From Virgibacillus natechei (lineage in GTDB: Bacteria > Bacillota > Bacilli > Bacillales > Amphibacillaceae), in NCBI RefSeq assembly GCF_026013645.1, contig NZ_CP110224.1, forward strand, positions 3,162,001 through 3,226,000: a stretch of DNA of 64,000 nt. The letters run 5' to 3'. The number at the start of each line of letters is the position of its first letter. The first letter of the stretch is position 1. The position numbers and the translations under genes are program-made. Below the pieces are notes generated by a model. That model was not told the origin of the DNA and searched no databases. It saw only the letters and a program-made list of their open reading frames with translations. Of this stretch, positions 1 through 9,783 are shown in pieces.

Positions 1-9
1 ACATCATTA

Positions 10-1155
10 TTATCTCTCTAGAAGTGTATGGTCTCTTATGGAAGCTACTAATTGAATGACCTGCTTCGTCTGTTCATATAACATGATGTTTGCTTGATCC
101 ATACATTCCTCCAGTGAGTGTGGCTGGTTAATGATGGAGAAACAACCAGAAAACTGATCACGTAATTTATTTAAATCTCCGGTAAGACTACCCGAAATTA
201 AAATAACCGGTATGCTGTGTTTTTTGGCAAGCGATGCTATATAGCCTGGTGCCTTTCCGAATAATGTTTGTTCATCACTTTGGCCCTCACCAGTAATTAC
301 TAAATCAGCTTTTTTTACAGCTTGTTCGATATTCATCGCATTTGCTAACAGTTGGGCACCAGATACTAAATGTGCCTCCATCGCTAGTAGAGCAAAACCA
401 ACGCCCCCTGCTGCACCAGATCCTGAAATTTCCTTCATTGGCTTATTGAGCGCAGCTTCCACTAAGTCTCCAAAATGATTTAATGCCTCGTCATACTCAA
501 CCACTTGTTTTTTGGTCGCTCCTTTTTGCGGTGCGAAAATTTCGCTTGCCCCTTGTTCCCCGCATAATGGATTGCTAACGTCACAAGCAACCTTTATATC
601 ACTTTTTGCTAGTCTTGCATCCAATTTTGTAAAACTTACTTTTTTGACATGCTTTAAATCTTTACCAAACGCACCTATTTCTTCCCTATTTTCATCCCAT
701 GCCTTCATTCCTAACGCAAGCAGCATACCTAAACCACCATCATTCGTGGCGCTACCGCCAAGCGAAATCACGAAAGAAGTACACCCTTTGTTCAATGCAT
801 CGATCATTACCTCTCCTACTCCAAAAGATGTGGTATAGTCAGGGTTTCGTTCATCCACTGGAACTTGTATTAAGCCTGCAATAGTTGCAAATTCAATGAT
901 GGCTGTTTTTGAGTTAACGATGGCATAATTTGTGCTTATTTTTTTTCCAAGTGGTCCTGTGCATGTAATAGGAATATTTTCACCATCCATGGATGTCAAT
1001 AGAGCCTGTAGTGTTCCTTCTCCACCATCTGCCATTGGCTTCATGATAACATGATGATTCCTATTCACTTCTAAAATTGCGTTTTTCATTATTTCAGATA
1101 CTTGTATCGAAGTTAAACTTCCTTTATATGAATCTGGTGCTAGAACTATATTCAT
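10..1155 (-). CDS. Glycerate kinase (type 1 family)
   Basis: A 381-residue protein that should phosphorylate D-glycerate to a phosphoglycerate in the cytoplasm. It opens with the family's typical LAPDSYKGSL segment (residues 5-14), has MADGGEGT near residue 41, a glycine-rich SLGGSATNDGG segment near 130-141, and GEGQSDEQT near 290, all typical of GlxK/GarK-type glycerate kinases; the length is normal. The start ATG follows an AAAGGAG site. It is complete, with its stop at the window edge. It lies beyond the GH42 operon and may drain glycerate from the sugar-oxidation pathway proposed for that region (inference). Family assignment is firm; the carbon phosphorylated (2 or 3) cannot be read from the sequence. 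Confidence 0.93.
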   Translation of the reverse strand: MNIVLAPDSYKGSLTSIQVSEIMKNAILEVNRNHHVIMKPMADGGEGTLQALLTSMDGENIPITCTGPLGKKISTNYAIVNSKTAIIEFATIAGLIQVPVDERNPDYTTSFGVGEVMIDALNKGCTSFVISLGGSATNDGGLGMLLALGMKAWDENREEIGAFGKDLKHVKKVSFTKLDARLAKSDIKVACDVSNPLCGEQGASEIFAPQKGATKKQVVEYDEALNHFGDLVEAALNKPMKEISGSGAAGGVGFALLAMEAHLVSGAQLLANAMNIEQAVKKADLVITGEGQSDEQTLFGKAPGYIASLAKKHSIPVILISGSLTGDLNKLRDQFSGCFSIINQPHSLEECMDQANIMLYEQTKQVIQLVASIRDHTLLER

Positions 1156-1326
1156 AATGGTCTCCTTTACTAATCTCTGGAATTAAAAATGAATTCCATC
1201 TGTATTTTAGAAATCTACTGAATATATTATTATCTTATGATATATTGAATAGTATATTAATACTACATTTTTAAAAATTATAATAGGTTCTATTCTGTTA
1301 TTATGCCCTATTAAAGAAGGAGTACA

Positions 1327-2517
1327 ATGCTGATGACTAAAAAAGTATCTATATTATTAGTAGGTATGAGTGGTTATGGAAACGTGTATCTAAACGAATT
1401 ATTAACAAAGAAAAATAGAAGCGCATCCTTGGTAGGAGTAGTAGATATAAACCCCAAACGGTCTGATTATTATGAAGAAATTATAAATAGAGACATTCCA
1501 ATATATGAATCTATGAATGAATTTTATCGTACAAATAAAAGCGATTTAGCAATTATCTCTACCCCAATCCACCTACATATGGAACAATCTTGTTATGCCA
1601 TGAATCATGGAAGCAATGTGCTTTGTGAAAAACCAATGAGTGCTAATCCAGAAGATGTTCAAAGCATGATTGATACACGTGACAAAACTGGAAAATTTTT
1701 AGCGGTCGGTTTTAATTGGTCCTTTACGCCATCCGTGCAACAATTGAAAAAGGATATATTGAGCGGCGAATTCGGTAAAGTAAAACGCTTAAAGAGTATT
1801 GCTTTATGGCCTCGCAGCCTCGATTACTTCAATCGTTCCAATTGGGCGGGTAAAAAGTATAGCTCTACAGGTGACATGATATTTGATAGCGTTGCCAATA
1901 ATGCTACTGCTCACTTTTTACATCATCTATTATATGTGACTGGGAATACAGTAGACACTAGTGCTCAAATCAAAAATGTTACAGCCGAGTTATATCGAAC
2001 AAACGCGATAGAAACATTTGATACTTCTGCCGTTAAGGTGCAAACGACATCAAATATCGACATTTATTATTATGCTACACATGCAGTGAAAGAAACGAGA
2101 GAACCTCAATTTGTAATAGAATGCGAAAATGCCGTTATCCATTATGAATCAGGATATGAAGACAGCACGATTATAGCATACTGGAAAGACGGGACAAAAA
2201 AAGTATACGGCGATCCAGAAAACGAACATCTTGCTAAATTAGATGTCTGCATACATGCTATTCAACAAGATAATCAGCAAATTCTATGTGGCTCAGAGGC
2301 TGCTTCTGCACATGTGAACTGTATCTACGCAATGCATCAATCTGTACCTGAAGCCCCATACTTTCCCAAGCATTTGACGAACTATGAGAATAACCAGAAA
2401 TTATATTGGATTGATGGTTTAGCTGATACACTACTCACATGCTTTGAAAATTGGCGTTTACCAAGTGATCAAAATGTAGAATGGAGCAAGAAAGGCAAAA
2501 CCATCGAATTCAACTAA
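1327..2517 (+). CDS. Gfo/Idh/MocA family oxidoreductase
   Basis: A 396-residue NAD(P)-dependent sugar or polyol dehydrogenase-like protein. The N-terminal Rossmann fold begins with ILLVGMSGYGNVY (residues 9-21), with an atypical nucleotide loop, and the family's CEKPMSAN motif carrying the conserved Lys lies near residues 95-103. An AAGGAG site 4 bases upstream supports the ATG at 1327; an ATG two codons later is possible. It is transcribed alone, divergent from glycerate kinase and convergent with the GH42 operon across a shared terminator. The glycine pattern GMSGYG and the short similarity to the other oxidoreductase here suggest a different substrate. Substrate unknown. Confidence 0.88.
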   Translation: MLMTKKVSILLVGMSGYGNVYLNELLTKKNRSASLVGVVDINPKRSDYYEEIINRDIPIYESMNEFYRTNKSDLAIISTPIHLHMEQSCYAMNHGSNVLCEKPMSANPEDVQSMIDTRDKTGKFLAVGFNWSFTPSVQQLKKDILSGEFGKVKRLKSIALWPRSLDYFNRSNWAGKKYSSTGDMIFDSVANNATAHFLHHLLYVTGNTVDTSAQIKNVTAELYRTNAIETFDTSAVKVQTTSNIDIYYYATHAVKETREPQFVIECENAVIHYESGYEDSTIIAYWKDGTKKVYGDPENEHLAKLDVCIHAIQQDNQQILCGSEAASAHVNCIYAMHQSVPEAPYFPKHLTNYENNQKLYWIDGLADTLLTCFENWRLPSDQNVEWSKKGKTIEFN

Positions 2518-2532
2518 CATGAAATGCCTTAT

Positions 2533-2563
2533 AAAAAAGTGTCAATGTATTTGACACTTTTTT
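2533..2563. terminator. Bidirectional intrinsic terminator
   Basis: A perfect 13-bp inverted repeat with a 5-base loop, flanked by A and T runs so that it works in both directions. It sits between the converging oxidoreductase (ends 2517) and GH42 gene (ends 2570). Confidence 0.9.
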
Positions 2564-2569
2564 AGTTAG

Positions 2570-4594
2570 TTATTCTAATATCATTACCTCTTTGGGTTCT
2601 ATGGTTACGGTTCCTGTCATAACCTTTTGCGTTAATGCATCTTTCTTTTCTTTATCACCTAAATGAAAGTCACGCTTTTCGTCACTGTGGTTCAACACAA
2701 ATAAATAACTATTTCCATCCTTCACACGGTTAGACACTTCAATACCAGCGTCAGCTTCCAACAGTGGGTGAATGCCTTTTTCTTCACAAAGGTTAGCGGC
2801 AAAATCTTCTAGGAAATCCTCATCTGGACTTGATGCAATATACCAGGCCTCGCCACTTCCAAAACAGTTTTTCGTTACGACAGGCATCCCTTGATAAAAA
2901 TCAGTCCCGTATTCAGCTACTACTTCTGCTCCTTCTGAATGAATCAAGTCAAAAAGTATATTGCATTCATAGTCGCCTTCTAAGTTACCATGTCTTTCTT
3001 TCATAACCATTCTGTTTTTCTGGTCTGGATGTAATGCATCAATTTCTTCGGACCAGATCCCAAGCAGGTTTCTTAATTCTCCTGGGTAACCGCCTAACGT
3101 CACTAAATCGCTTTCATTTACAATTCCACTAAAGAATGTTGTTACAAATGTACCTCCATTATGAACGAAGGCCTCTAATTTTTGGGCGTAATTCTCTTTT
3201 ACCATATAAAGTACTGGTGCTATTACGATATCGTACTTCGTCAGATCATCCTCCACACCAATCATATCTACTTGAATGTGTTGCTTATAAAAAGCATTAT
3301 AAAACTTATGCACTTCTTTTACATAATCTAAAGCGATAGATGGTCCACTTGATAAATCGATAGCCCATCGATTTTCCCAATCAAATACGATAGCAACTTT
3401 TGCTGGAATGCGAGCGTCTACTAATTTGCCAGATAGTTGTTGTAACTCTTCTCCTAGTTTCGCCGTCTCTCTAAATACACGGGTGTTTTCATGCCCTACA
3501 TGTTCAATAACCGCGCCGTGATACTTTTCTGTGGCACCAATGGACCGGCGTAATTGGAAAAACAGCACAGTATCCGCACCATGTGCTATGGATTGGTAGC
3601 TCCATAACCGCATTACACCCGGACGCTTCAGCGCATTATAGTCCTGCCAATTCTGTTGACTTGGCGTTTGTTCCATAAGCATAAATGGCTGGCCGTTCTT
3701 TACTCCTCTCATTAAATCATGGGTCATTGCAGTCATACTTTCAGGTGTATCGATAGACGGATAGTTATCCCAGGAAACAACATCCATTTCTTTCGCCCAT
3801 TTAAAATAATCAAGTTCTTGATATAGTCCCATCAAATTTGTAGTGATCGGTATTTCAGGTGTATGTGGACGAATAGCATCTCTTTCTAATTTAAAACTTT
3901 CTAACAGACTATCAGACTGGAACCTGCGATAATCGAGCGATATGCCTTGAAAGTTTGTGTTATTAGCTCCCCATTCCTCACTTAATTCATTTGGTGGAAC
4001 GATCTCATCCCATTCATAAAAGGTATGCCCCCAAAAAGGAGTGTTCCATACTTTATTCACTGCCTCTATTGTAACGTAACGTTCCTTTAGCCATTCACGA
4101 AATGCTTCAGCACATTGATCACAATAACAGTACCCACCATATTCATTATTGACATGCCAAACGAGGACAGCCGGATGATCTTTGTAGAGTTCGGCTAATT
4201 TTCCAGCCATTCGTTCTGAATATGTTCGATACGTTGGACTGTTCGGACAAGAATTATGTCTTCCGCCAAACTTTCTTTTTCTTCCATTGAAATCAACCCT
4301 TAGCACATCAGGATACTTTTTTGCCATCCATGCTGGGTGTGCTGCCGTACTTGTTCCCAAACAAGTATAAATCCCATTCTCATATAATCGATCAATCGTT
4401 GCATCAAGTGCTTCAAAATGGTACGTATTTTCATCCGGCTGATTTAACGCCCAACTAAAAACATTTAGTGTTGCAACATCTATTCCCGCAAGTTTAAACA
4501 TACGAACATCTTCATCCCAAACTTCCTCATCCCATTGTTCGGGATTATAGTCTCCTCCATACCAGATCTTTGGTAGTTTTTCATTAAACATCAT
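2570..4594 (-). CDS. Beta-galactosidase, GH42
   Basis: A 674-residue intracellular beta-galactosidase, without a signal peptide, that should release galactose from imported galacto-oligosaccharides. The GH42 TIM barrel opens with IWYGGDYNPEQW (10-21). The acid/base Glu is E151 in WHVNNEYG and the nucleophile is E308 in FMLMEQTPS. The Cys positions of the family's zinc site are visible at C115, C156, C158 and C161. A trimerisation domain and a C-terminal beta domain follow, at normal length. ATG-ATG start with a GGTGGG site. It is the last gene of the operon that starts at 7905, so it is cotranscribed with oxidoreductase, DUF993 and epimerase genes. Confidence 0.96.
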   Translation of the reverse strand: MMFNEKLPKIWYGGDYNPEQWDEEVWDEDVRMFKLAGIDVATLNVFSWALNQPDENTYHFEALDATIDRLYENGIYTCLGTSTAAHPAWMAKKYPDVLRVDFNGRKRKFGGRHNSCPNSPTYRTYSERMAGKLAELYKDHPAVLVWHVNNEYGGYCYCDQCAEAFREWLKERYVTIEAVNKVWNTPFWGHTFYEWDEIVPPNELSEEWGANNTNFQGISLDYRRFQSDSLLESFKLERDAIRPHTPEIPITTNLMGLYQELDYFKWAKEMDVVSWDNYPSIDTPESMTAMTHDLMRGVKNGQPFMLMEQTPSQQNWQDYNALKRPGVMRLWSYQSIAHGADTVLFFQLRRSIGATEKYHGAVIEHVGHENTRVFRETAKLGEELQQLSGKLVDARIPAKVAIVFDWENRWAIDLSSGPSIALDYVKEVHKFYNAFYKQHIQVDMIGVEDDLTKYDIVIAPVLYMVKENYAQKLEAFVHNGGTFVTTFFSGIVNESDLVTLGGYPGELRNLLGIWSEEIDALHPDQKNRMVMKERHGNLEGDYECNILFDLIHSEGAEVVAEYGTDFYQGMPVVTKNCFGSGEAWYIASSPDEDFLEDFAANLCEEKGIHPLLEADAGIEVSNRVKDGNSYLFVLNHSDEKRDFHLGDKEKKDALTQKVMTGTVTIEPKEVMILE

Positions 4595-4641
4595 TTTCCC
4601 ACCTTTGTGATTTAATGTAAAAATTATAGAAACAGAAAGTG

Positions 4642-4664
4642 GCTGACAAGATTCTCGTCAGCCC
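4642..4664 (-). terminator. Intra-operon hairpin
   Basis: A 7-bp GC-rich stem (GGCTGAC/GTCAGCC) with a 9-base loop lies between the epimerase and GH42 genes. No uninterrupted T run follows, so it may be a weak attenuator or an RNA-stabilising hairpin rather than a true terminator. Confidence 0.4.
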
Positions 4665-4670
4665 CTAGTA

Positions 4671-5495
4671 TCATACATGTTCCACAAAACGTTCCTTTAT
4701 CAAAGAAAGTACTTCATCACCGGGTGTGTCCCACAATGCTTGATTCATGATTTCCACTTCTATTGGACCGTGATAGCCCGCTTGTTCAACCGCTTGTCTA
4801 ATACGGCGAATTTCAATCACACCGTCACCCATCATGTGGCGCGCTTTAAATGTATCTGTTATTGGTACAGACCAATCAGACACATGGAATCCTAGAATAC
4901 GTCCTTTGGCACGCTCTATTTGATTATATAAATCAGGATCCCACCAAACATGAAACACGTCTACGACAACGCCAACTTGGTTCGCATTATATTTTTCAGC
5001 CATTTTGTTCGCCTGACCTAAACTCACAACAACAGATCGATCTGCGGCATACATGGGGTGAAGTGGTTCGATTCCCAATTTGACCCCGTAAGATTCAGCG
5101 AAGGGAACTAGTTGTTCGATACCTTCTTCCACCCATTTTCGTGATGTATGAATATCACGATCTGGCGCTGACCCACAAACCAATACTAAGACATCCGTAC
5201 CTAATTCTGCCGCTTCCTCAACAGCACGGCGGTTATCATCCAAGCTTTTTTGACGTTGCTCGGCTGTAACAGCAGGAAACATGCCACCACGACATAAACT
5301 GGAAAGTTTTAATCCAGAATCTGTGATAATCTTTTTGCTTTCGGAAAGCCCGATTTCATCAATCTTATGACGCCATAACGAAATCCATGGTATATCGGCT
5401 TTTACACAACCATCAACAGCTTCTTTCAGACTCCAATATTCTGTTGTAATCTGATTTAAGCTGAGATTTTCCAATAATGGTTTTTCTGTTGCCAT
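4671..5495 (-). CDS. Sugar phosphate isomerase/epimerase-like TIM-barrel protein
   Basis: A 274-residue xylose isomerase-like TIM barrel (AP endonuclease 2 superfamily). Likely metal ligands are E152 in IEPLHP, D188 in VVDVFHVWWD, H191 and E256 in EVEIMN. Members act as isomerases, epimerases or 3-keto-sugar eliminating enzymes. A strong GGGAGG site precedes the ATG. It is third in the operon after a Gfo/Idh/MocA gene and a DUF993 gene; these partners often travel together in sugar-oxidation clusters. The reaction cannot be read from the sequence. Confidence 0.85.
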   Translation of the reverse strand: MATEKPLLENLSLNQITTEYWSLKEAVDGCVKADIPWISLWRHKIDEIGLSESKKIITDSGLKLSSLCRGGMFPAVTAEQRQKSLDDNRRAVEEAAELGTDVLVLVCGSAPDRDIHTSRKWVEEGIEQLVPFAESYGVKLGIEPLHPMYAADRSVVVSLGQANKMAEKYNANQVGVVVDVFHVWWDPDLYNQIERAKGRILGFHVSDWSVPITDTFKARHMMGDGVIEIRRIRQAVEQAGYHGPIEVEIMNQALWDTPGDEVLSLIKERFVEHV

Positions 5496-5529
5496 TTTTA
5501 AACCTCCCTTAAGTTGTACTATATTTTAA

Positions 5530-5549
5530 TGAGGGGAAGAATCCCCTCA
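5530..5549 (-). other. Intergenic hairpin
   Basis: A 7-bp stem (GAGGGGA/TCCCCTC) with a 4-base loop in the gap between the DUF993 and epimerase genes. It may be an mRNA processing or stabilising hairpin; there is no clear T run. Confidence 0.4.
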
Positions 5550-5569
5550 AATTGGTGATGCTACCTTTA

Positions 5570-6745
5570 TTAAAATTGCTTAACCCCTGCTTGTGCTAAA
5601 ACAATTTTCATTCTCTCAACGGCAAGTTCAGGATTTCGTAGTAATCCGGCTTCATCTGCCATGACGAATAGCTCAGAGAGATGGACAATAGAGCGTTGTC
5701 CCTCTGCCCCGCCAATCATACGAAAATGAGGCTGATGACCGTTTAGATACGCCATAAATACAACACCTGTTTTGTATGCGTATGTTGGTTTTTGAAAAAT
5801 ATGACGTGCTAACGGAACTGTTTTATCCAAGATAGAATGATAACGCTCGAAATCGTCTTTATCTAGTGCATGCATGGCTGCAGCTGCTGCAGGTGCAATG
5901 GCATCAAATATTCCAAGTAGTGCATGACTATATCCTTGTTCGTCTCCACGAATGAGGTCTGGATAATTAAAATCATCACCTGTGTACATTTTGACACTAT
6001 CAGGAAGCAGGCGTCTCATTTGAATTTCCCGTTGATCATCCAACAATGACACTTTAATGCCGTCGATCTTGGCTTCATTTTCTTTAATGACACGTAGGCA
6101 TACTTCCATCGCTTTATCGATGTTTTCATGGCCCCAATATCCTTTTAATGCTGGATCGAACATATCGCCTAACCAGTGTAATATCACAGGCTGAAAAACC
6201 TTGCCTAATATATTTCTATATACCCGCTCATAATCTTCAGGATTTTTGGCACAGGCTGCTAAAGCTCGACTTGCCATTAAAATGATTTGGCCACCTTCAT
6301 TTTCGACAAATTCGCATTGCTCTTCATAAGCCGCCTCTACTTCTTCAATGGACAAATCAGGTCGTGGTGTTAGGTGATCAGTGCCAGCACCACAGGCGAT
6401 TTTTCCATTTACAGCTTTCGCTTCTTTCATGGAGCGACTGATTAATTGTTGTGCATGACTCCAATTCAATCCCATGCCACGTTGTGCGGTATCCATTGCC
6501 TCTGCAACACCTAAACCTTGTGACCATAAATAGTGACGGTATTGCATCGTAGCGTCCCAATCGATTTGACTATCATTAATCGGATCCGTACCTGCAAATG
6601 GATCACTGACAACATGTGCAGCTGAAAAAACAATGCGTTTCTTAAATTGTTTTTCTTCTGAAACCTCTAACGACACGGCTTCCTTTGGCTGATAAGTATA
6701 TAATTCTCCACCTTTTTTTGGTAATTTTAATGCTTGAACCAACAT
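5570..6745 (-). CDS. DUF993 family, dihydrodipicolinate synthase-like aldolase
   Basis: A 391-residue protein of the DUF993 family, which belongs to the class I aldolase (DHDPS/N-acetylneuraminate lyase) superfamily. The segment DGIKVSLLD places K231 where Schiff-base lysines sit in that superfamily. VVSDPFAG (45-52) and a GAGTDHL segment (119-125) are further visible landmarks. A GGAGGG site precedes the ATG, only 11 bases from the upstream oxidoreductase stop, so the two genes are coupled. Known members are mostly uncharacterised. In this context it could cleave an oxidised sugar acid; this is inference. Family call good, function unknown. Confidence 0.8.
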   Translation of the reverse strand: MLVQALKLPKKGGELYTYQPKEAVSLEVSEEKQFKKRIVFSAAHVVSDPFAGTDPINDSQIDWDATMQYRHYLWSQGLGVAEAMDTAQRGMGLNWSHAQQLISRSMKEAKAVNGKIACGAGTDHLTPRPDLSIEEVEAAYEEQCEFVENEGGQIILMASRALAACAKNPEDYERVYRNILGKVFQPVILHWLGDMFDPALKGYWGHENIDKAMEVCLRVIKENEAKIDGIKVSLLDDQREIQMRRLLPDSVKMYTGDDFNYPDLIRGDEQGYSHALLGIFDAIAPAAAAAMHALDKDDFERYHSILDKTVPLARHIFQKPTYAYKTGVVFMAYLNGHQPHFRMIGGAEGQRSIVHLSELFVMADEAGLLRNPELAVERMKIVLAQAGVKQF

Positions 6746-6756
6746 AATCCCTCCAT

Positions 6757-7905
6757 TTAATTTAACTCAGGTACATCTACCCAACGTCGTTCTTCCCATG
6801 ATTGAAGTGCCAATTCCGAGAGTTGTGTTCCTTTGGCCCCTTCCATTAAATCTAAATCATACGGCTCATCTGCCACGACATGTTTTAAGAACATTTCCCA
6901 TTGCACTTTAAATGCATTATCAAACTCCTGATTAGCAGGTACATCCTGCCATTGTGATTCAAAATCGAATGGATTTGGAATGTCCGGATTCCAGGTTGGC
7001 TTAGGTGTATTCACACGATGCTGAACCTTACAATCTCTCAATCCAGCAACTGCACTTCCTTCTGTTCCATCCACTTGTACAGTTAAAAGATCATCACGGT
7101 TTACGCGAACAGCCCAAGAAGAATTTGCTTGCACGATAATTCCATTTTCCAGTTCAAATGTCCCGTATGCAGCATCGTCAGCTGTAGCCTTATACTTTTC
7201 ACCATTTTCATCAACACGCTCTTCAATATGCGTAGCCCCTATATTAGACACGGATTTAATCTGTCCGAAGAGGTGATGAATAACATAACGCCAGTGCGCG
7301 TACATATCAGAAATGATTCCACCGCCATCTTCTTTGCGGTAATTCCATGATGGGCGCTGGCCTTCCTGCCAATCTCCTTCAAATACCCAATAACCGAATT
7401 CCATACGTACACTTAAAATGTCACCGAAGAAACCTGAATCTATTAATCTCTTTAATTTTAGAAGCCCCGGCAAGTATAATTTGTCCTGTACCACTCCGTT
7501 TTTCACGCCTGCCTTATCTGCAAGTCTTGCTAATTCCACCGATTCTTCCAGACTTGTAGCTGTTGGTTTTTCACAATAAATATGTTTGCCTGCCTCAATA
7601 GCCCGACGTATTCCTTCCGCTCTACGCACGGTCGTTTGCGAGTCAAAATAAATTTCATTGTAATCATCGGCTAATGCTTCTTCGACATTTGTAGTCCAGC
7701 GAGATAGATTATGGGCTTCTGCTAACTCTTGCAATCTATTTTCACGTCTTCCAACAAGAATCGGATCAGGCATAATTTTATCCCCATTGGCAAGTTCAAT
7801 TCCTCCTTGCTCGCGAATAGCCACTATAGAACGAATTAGATGTTGATTTGTTCCCATACGGCCAGTAACACCATTCATGATAATTCCAATTTTTTTGATT
7901 GACAT
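6757..7905 (-). CDS. Gfo/Idh/MocA family oxidoreductase, operon-leading
   Basis: A 382-residue dehydrogenase-like protein and first gene of the operon ending with GH42. The Rossmann segment KIGIIMNGVTGRMG is followed by the CEKPTATS motif with the conserved Lys near residue 114. GGGIISDMYAHWRY around 199-212 is the usual catalytic region containing the D..H pair. GGAAGGGG precedes the ATG. Its likely role is oxidation of a hydroxyl on a sugar or sugar acid before the epimerase-like and aldolase-like steps encoded downstream (inference). It is only distantly similar to the oxidoreductase at 1327. Confidence 0.88.
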   Translation of the reverse strand: MSIKKIGIIMNGVTGRMGTNQHLIRSIVAIREQGGIELANGDKIMPDPILVGRRENRLQELAEAHNLSRWTTNVEEALADDYNEIYFDSQTTVRRAEGIRRAIEAGKHIYCEKPTATSLEESVELARLADKAGVKNGVVQDKLYLPGLLKLKRLIDSGFFGDILSVRMEFGYWVFEGDWQEGQRPSWNYRKEDGGGIISDMYAHWRYVIHHLFGQIKSVSNIGATHIEERVDENGEKYKATADDAAYGTFELENGIIVQANSSWAVRVNRDDLLTVQVDGTEGSAVAGLRDCKVQHRVNTPKPTWNPDIPNPFDFESQWQDVPANQEFDNAFKVQWEMFLKHVVADEPYDLDLMEGAKGTQLSELALQSWEERRWVDVPELN

Positions 7906-8111
7906 GTTTTATTCCCCTTCCAGTTTGTTTATTTCATAAACCTATGGTATCGCTTTATTTTCGTGCTGTCTTATAAAACCATGCATATTATTCTCAAATT
8001 CGGAAGTACTTTTTCTTGTTTCATATGTTTTCATATTATGACTTCCACCAAATAATAATACAATTCCAACATTGTTTTATATTTGTTTACTTGTTATTTA
8101 TTGTTTTTTGG

Positions 8112-8140
8112 TTGACTTTATATTTGTATTATTTTAAAAT
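8112..8140 (+). promoter_or_regulatory. Sigma-A promoter of the TRAP operon
   Basis: TTGACT (8112-8117), a 17-base spacer and TAAAAT (8135-8140) lie about 100 bases upstream of dctP. The 7906-8243 gap (338 bases) is AT-rich and must also hold the divergent promoter of the oxidoreductase operon, which I could not place with confidence. Confidence 0.7.
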
Positions 8141-8144
8141 ATAA

Positions 8145-8158
8145 TGAAAACGTTAACA
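8145..8158 (+). promoter_or_regulatory. cre box (CcpA site)
   Basis: TGAAAACGTTAACA fits the TGWAANCGNTNWCA consensus at every position. It begins 4 bases after the -10 hexamer and so covers the transcription start; CcpA binding here would repress the TRAP operon in the presence of glucose. Confidence 0.75.
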
Positions 8159-8243
8159 CATAACAAAATTCTCACAATTATTTTTGAAATAGTTCACCAT
8201 CACTGAAACTGATTCTAAAGAATGATTACACGGAGGAGATAAA

Positions 8244-9248
8244 ATGAAACGAAATACCTTTGTACTACTCACCTGCTTATTACTATTCGGAATTGTATCC
8301 GGTTGCAGTAATATATCAAAAGCAGAAGATAAAGAAGTTTTACGATTCGCTTATGCCAGTAACAGTCAACCTGTTATAGATGCAATGAATGAATTCGGAA
8401 GATTACTAGCGGAAAAAACAAATGGTCAACTTGACGTGGAATATTTTCCTGATGGCCAACTAGGAGGGGAAAGAGAACTTATCGAATTAACACAAACCGA
8501 TGCAACCGACATTACAAAAGTAAGTGGATCTGCATTGGAAGGGTTCTCAAATCAATATTCTATTTTTGGAATCCCGTATTTGTTTGATAGTGAAGACCAT
8601 TATTATCAAGTACTGGAAAATAGTGAAATAATGGATCCGATCTATCAATCAACAGAAGATGTAGGTTTAACCGGATTAACATACTATGATTCCGGAGCAA
8701 GAAACTTTTACATGACAGATGGACCTGTGGAAACACCTGATGATTTACAAGGGAAAAATATAAGAGTAATGCAAAGTGAAACAGCTATAGAAATGATTGA
8801 ATTATTAGGCGGCTCACCTACACCAATGGGAAGTGATGAAGTATATACGTCATTACAGCAAGGGATTATTGATGGAGCAGAAAATAATGAATTTGTATTA
8901 GATACTGCAGGACATGGTGATGTGGCTAAATATTACTCGTATGATGAACATACAAGAGTTCCTGACATTATTGTTATGAATAAAGAAACATTAGATAGTT
9001 TAACAGAGCAACAGAGGGAAGCTGTTTTTGAATCGGCAGAAGAATCAACAGCATTTCAAAAAGAAGTTTGGCGTGAGGCCGTTGAAAATGAGAAAGAAAT
9101 AGCTGCAGAAGAGCATGGTGTCGAATATAACGAGGTGGATAAGAAACCATTTCAAGACGCTGTACAGCCAATCCATGAAGAGTTTCAAAAAGATGAAGAA
9201 TTCAGTGAAGTTTATGAAGCAATCCGAAATTTAGCTGAAAATGAGTGA
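8244..9248 (+). CDS. TRAP transporter substrate-binding protein (DctP family)
   Basis: A 334-residue exported binding lipoprotein for a carboxylate or sugar acid. The signal peptide ends in a lipobox, GIVSGC, with the modified Cys at residue 21. DctP features follow: a G..GGERELIELTQ segment (about 72-82), and the conserved substrate Arg in GLTGLTYYDSGARNFYM (about 142-158). GGAGGAG precedes the ATG. It is the first gene of a dctPQM operon. The family transports C4-dicarboxylates, uronates, aldonates and other acids; the setting favours a sugar acid (inference). Confidence 0.93.
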   Translation: MKRNTFVLLTCLLLFGIVSGCSNISKAEDKEVLRFAYASNSQPVIDAMNEFGRLLAEKTNGQLDVEYFPDGQLGGERELIELTQTDATDITKVSGSALEGFSNQYSIFGIPYLFDSEDHYYQVLENSEIMDPIYQSTEDVGLTGLTYYDSGARNFYMTDGPVETPDDLQGKNIRVMQSETAIEMIELLGGSPTPMGSDEVYTSLQQGIIDGAENNEFVLDTAGHGDVAKYYSYDEHTRVPDIIVMNKETLDSLTEQQREAVFESAEESTAFQKEVWREAVENEKEIAAEEHGVEYNEVDKKPFQDAVQPIHEEFQKDEEFSEVYEAIRNLAENE

Positions 9249-9270
9249 TTCAATAGGGGGGATTTAAATA

Positions 9271-9759
9271 ATGGAACATACAAAGAAATATGTTGATAAG
9301 ACACTTGAAATTATAACGGTTACCTTGTTCCTATTAATGACAGCGGTTGCAACATGGCAGGTTCTAAGCCGTTATATATTACAGAGTCCAAGTACTACGA
9401 CAGAAGAGTTTATTAGATTTAGTCTGATTTGGCTTTCCATGTTAGCAGCAGCCTATGTCGTAGGTAAGAAAAGTCATATTGCGATTACGCTTCTCAGTAA
9501 TAAATTGAAACACACGAAGAAACTAGTATTAGACACAGTGATTCAATGTAGTTTCCTAGTTTTTGCAGCTGTTATTATGGTTTATGGAGGAATAAGAGCT
9601 GTTTCGCTTACAATGGCACAGATTTCTCCTTCCCTGAGTTTACCAATGGGACTCGTATACTTAGCTTTACCGGTGGCAGGAATATTAATAATTTTTTATA
9701 GCTGCTGTAATATAATGGAACTTTTGGATGAGAAAAACAAGTTTAACGAAGAAAACTAA
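9271..9759 (+). CDS. TRAP transporter small membrane subunit (DctQ family)
   Basis: A 162-residue protein with four predicted membrane segments (about 14-33, 49-67, 87-108 and 126-146), the DctQ layout. The family's typical E-E-F-x-R region is visible in TTEEFIRFSLIWLSML (about 42-57). It pairs with the large subunit encoded next. It starts 22 bases after dctP with a GGGGGG site. Confidence 0.92.
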   Translation: MEHTKKYVDKTLEIITVTLFLLMTAVATWQVLSRYILQSPSTTTEEFIRFSLIWLSMLAAAYVVGKKSHIAITLLSNKLKHTKKLVLDTVIQCSFLVFAAVIMVYGGIRAVSLTMAQISPSLSLPMGLVYLALPVAGILIIFYSCCNIMELLDEKNKFNEEN

Positions 9760-9783
9760 ATAAACAAAAGTAGGTGAAATAAT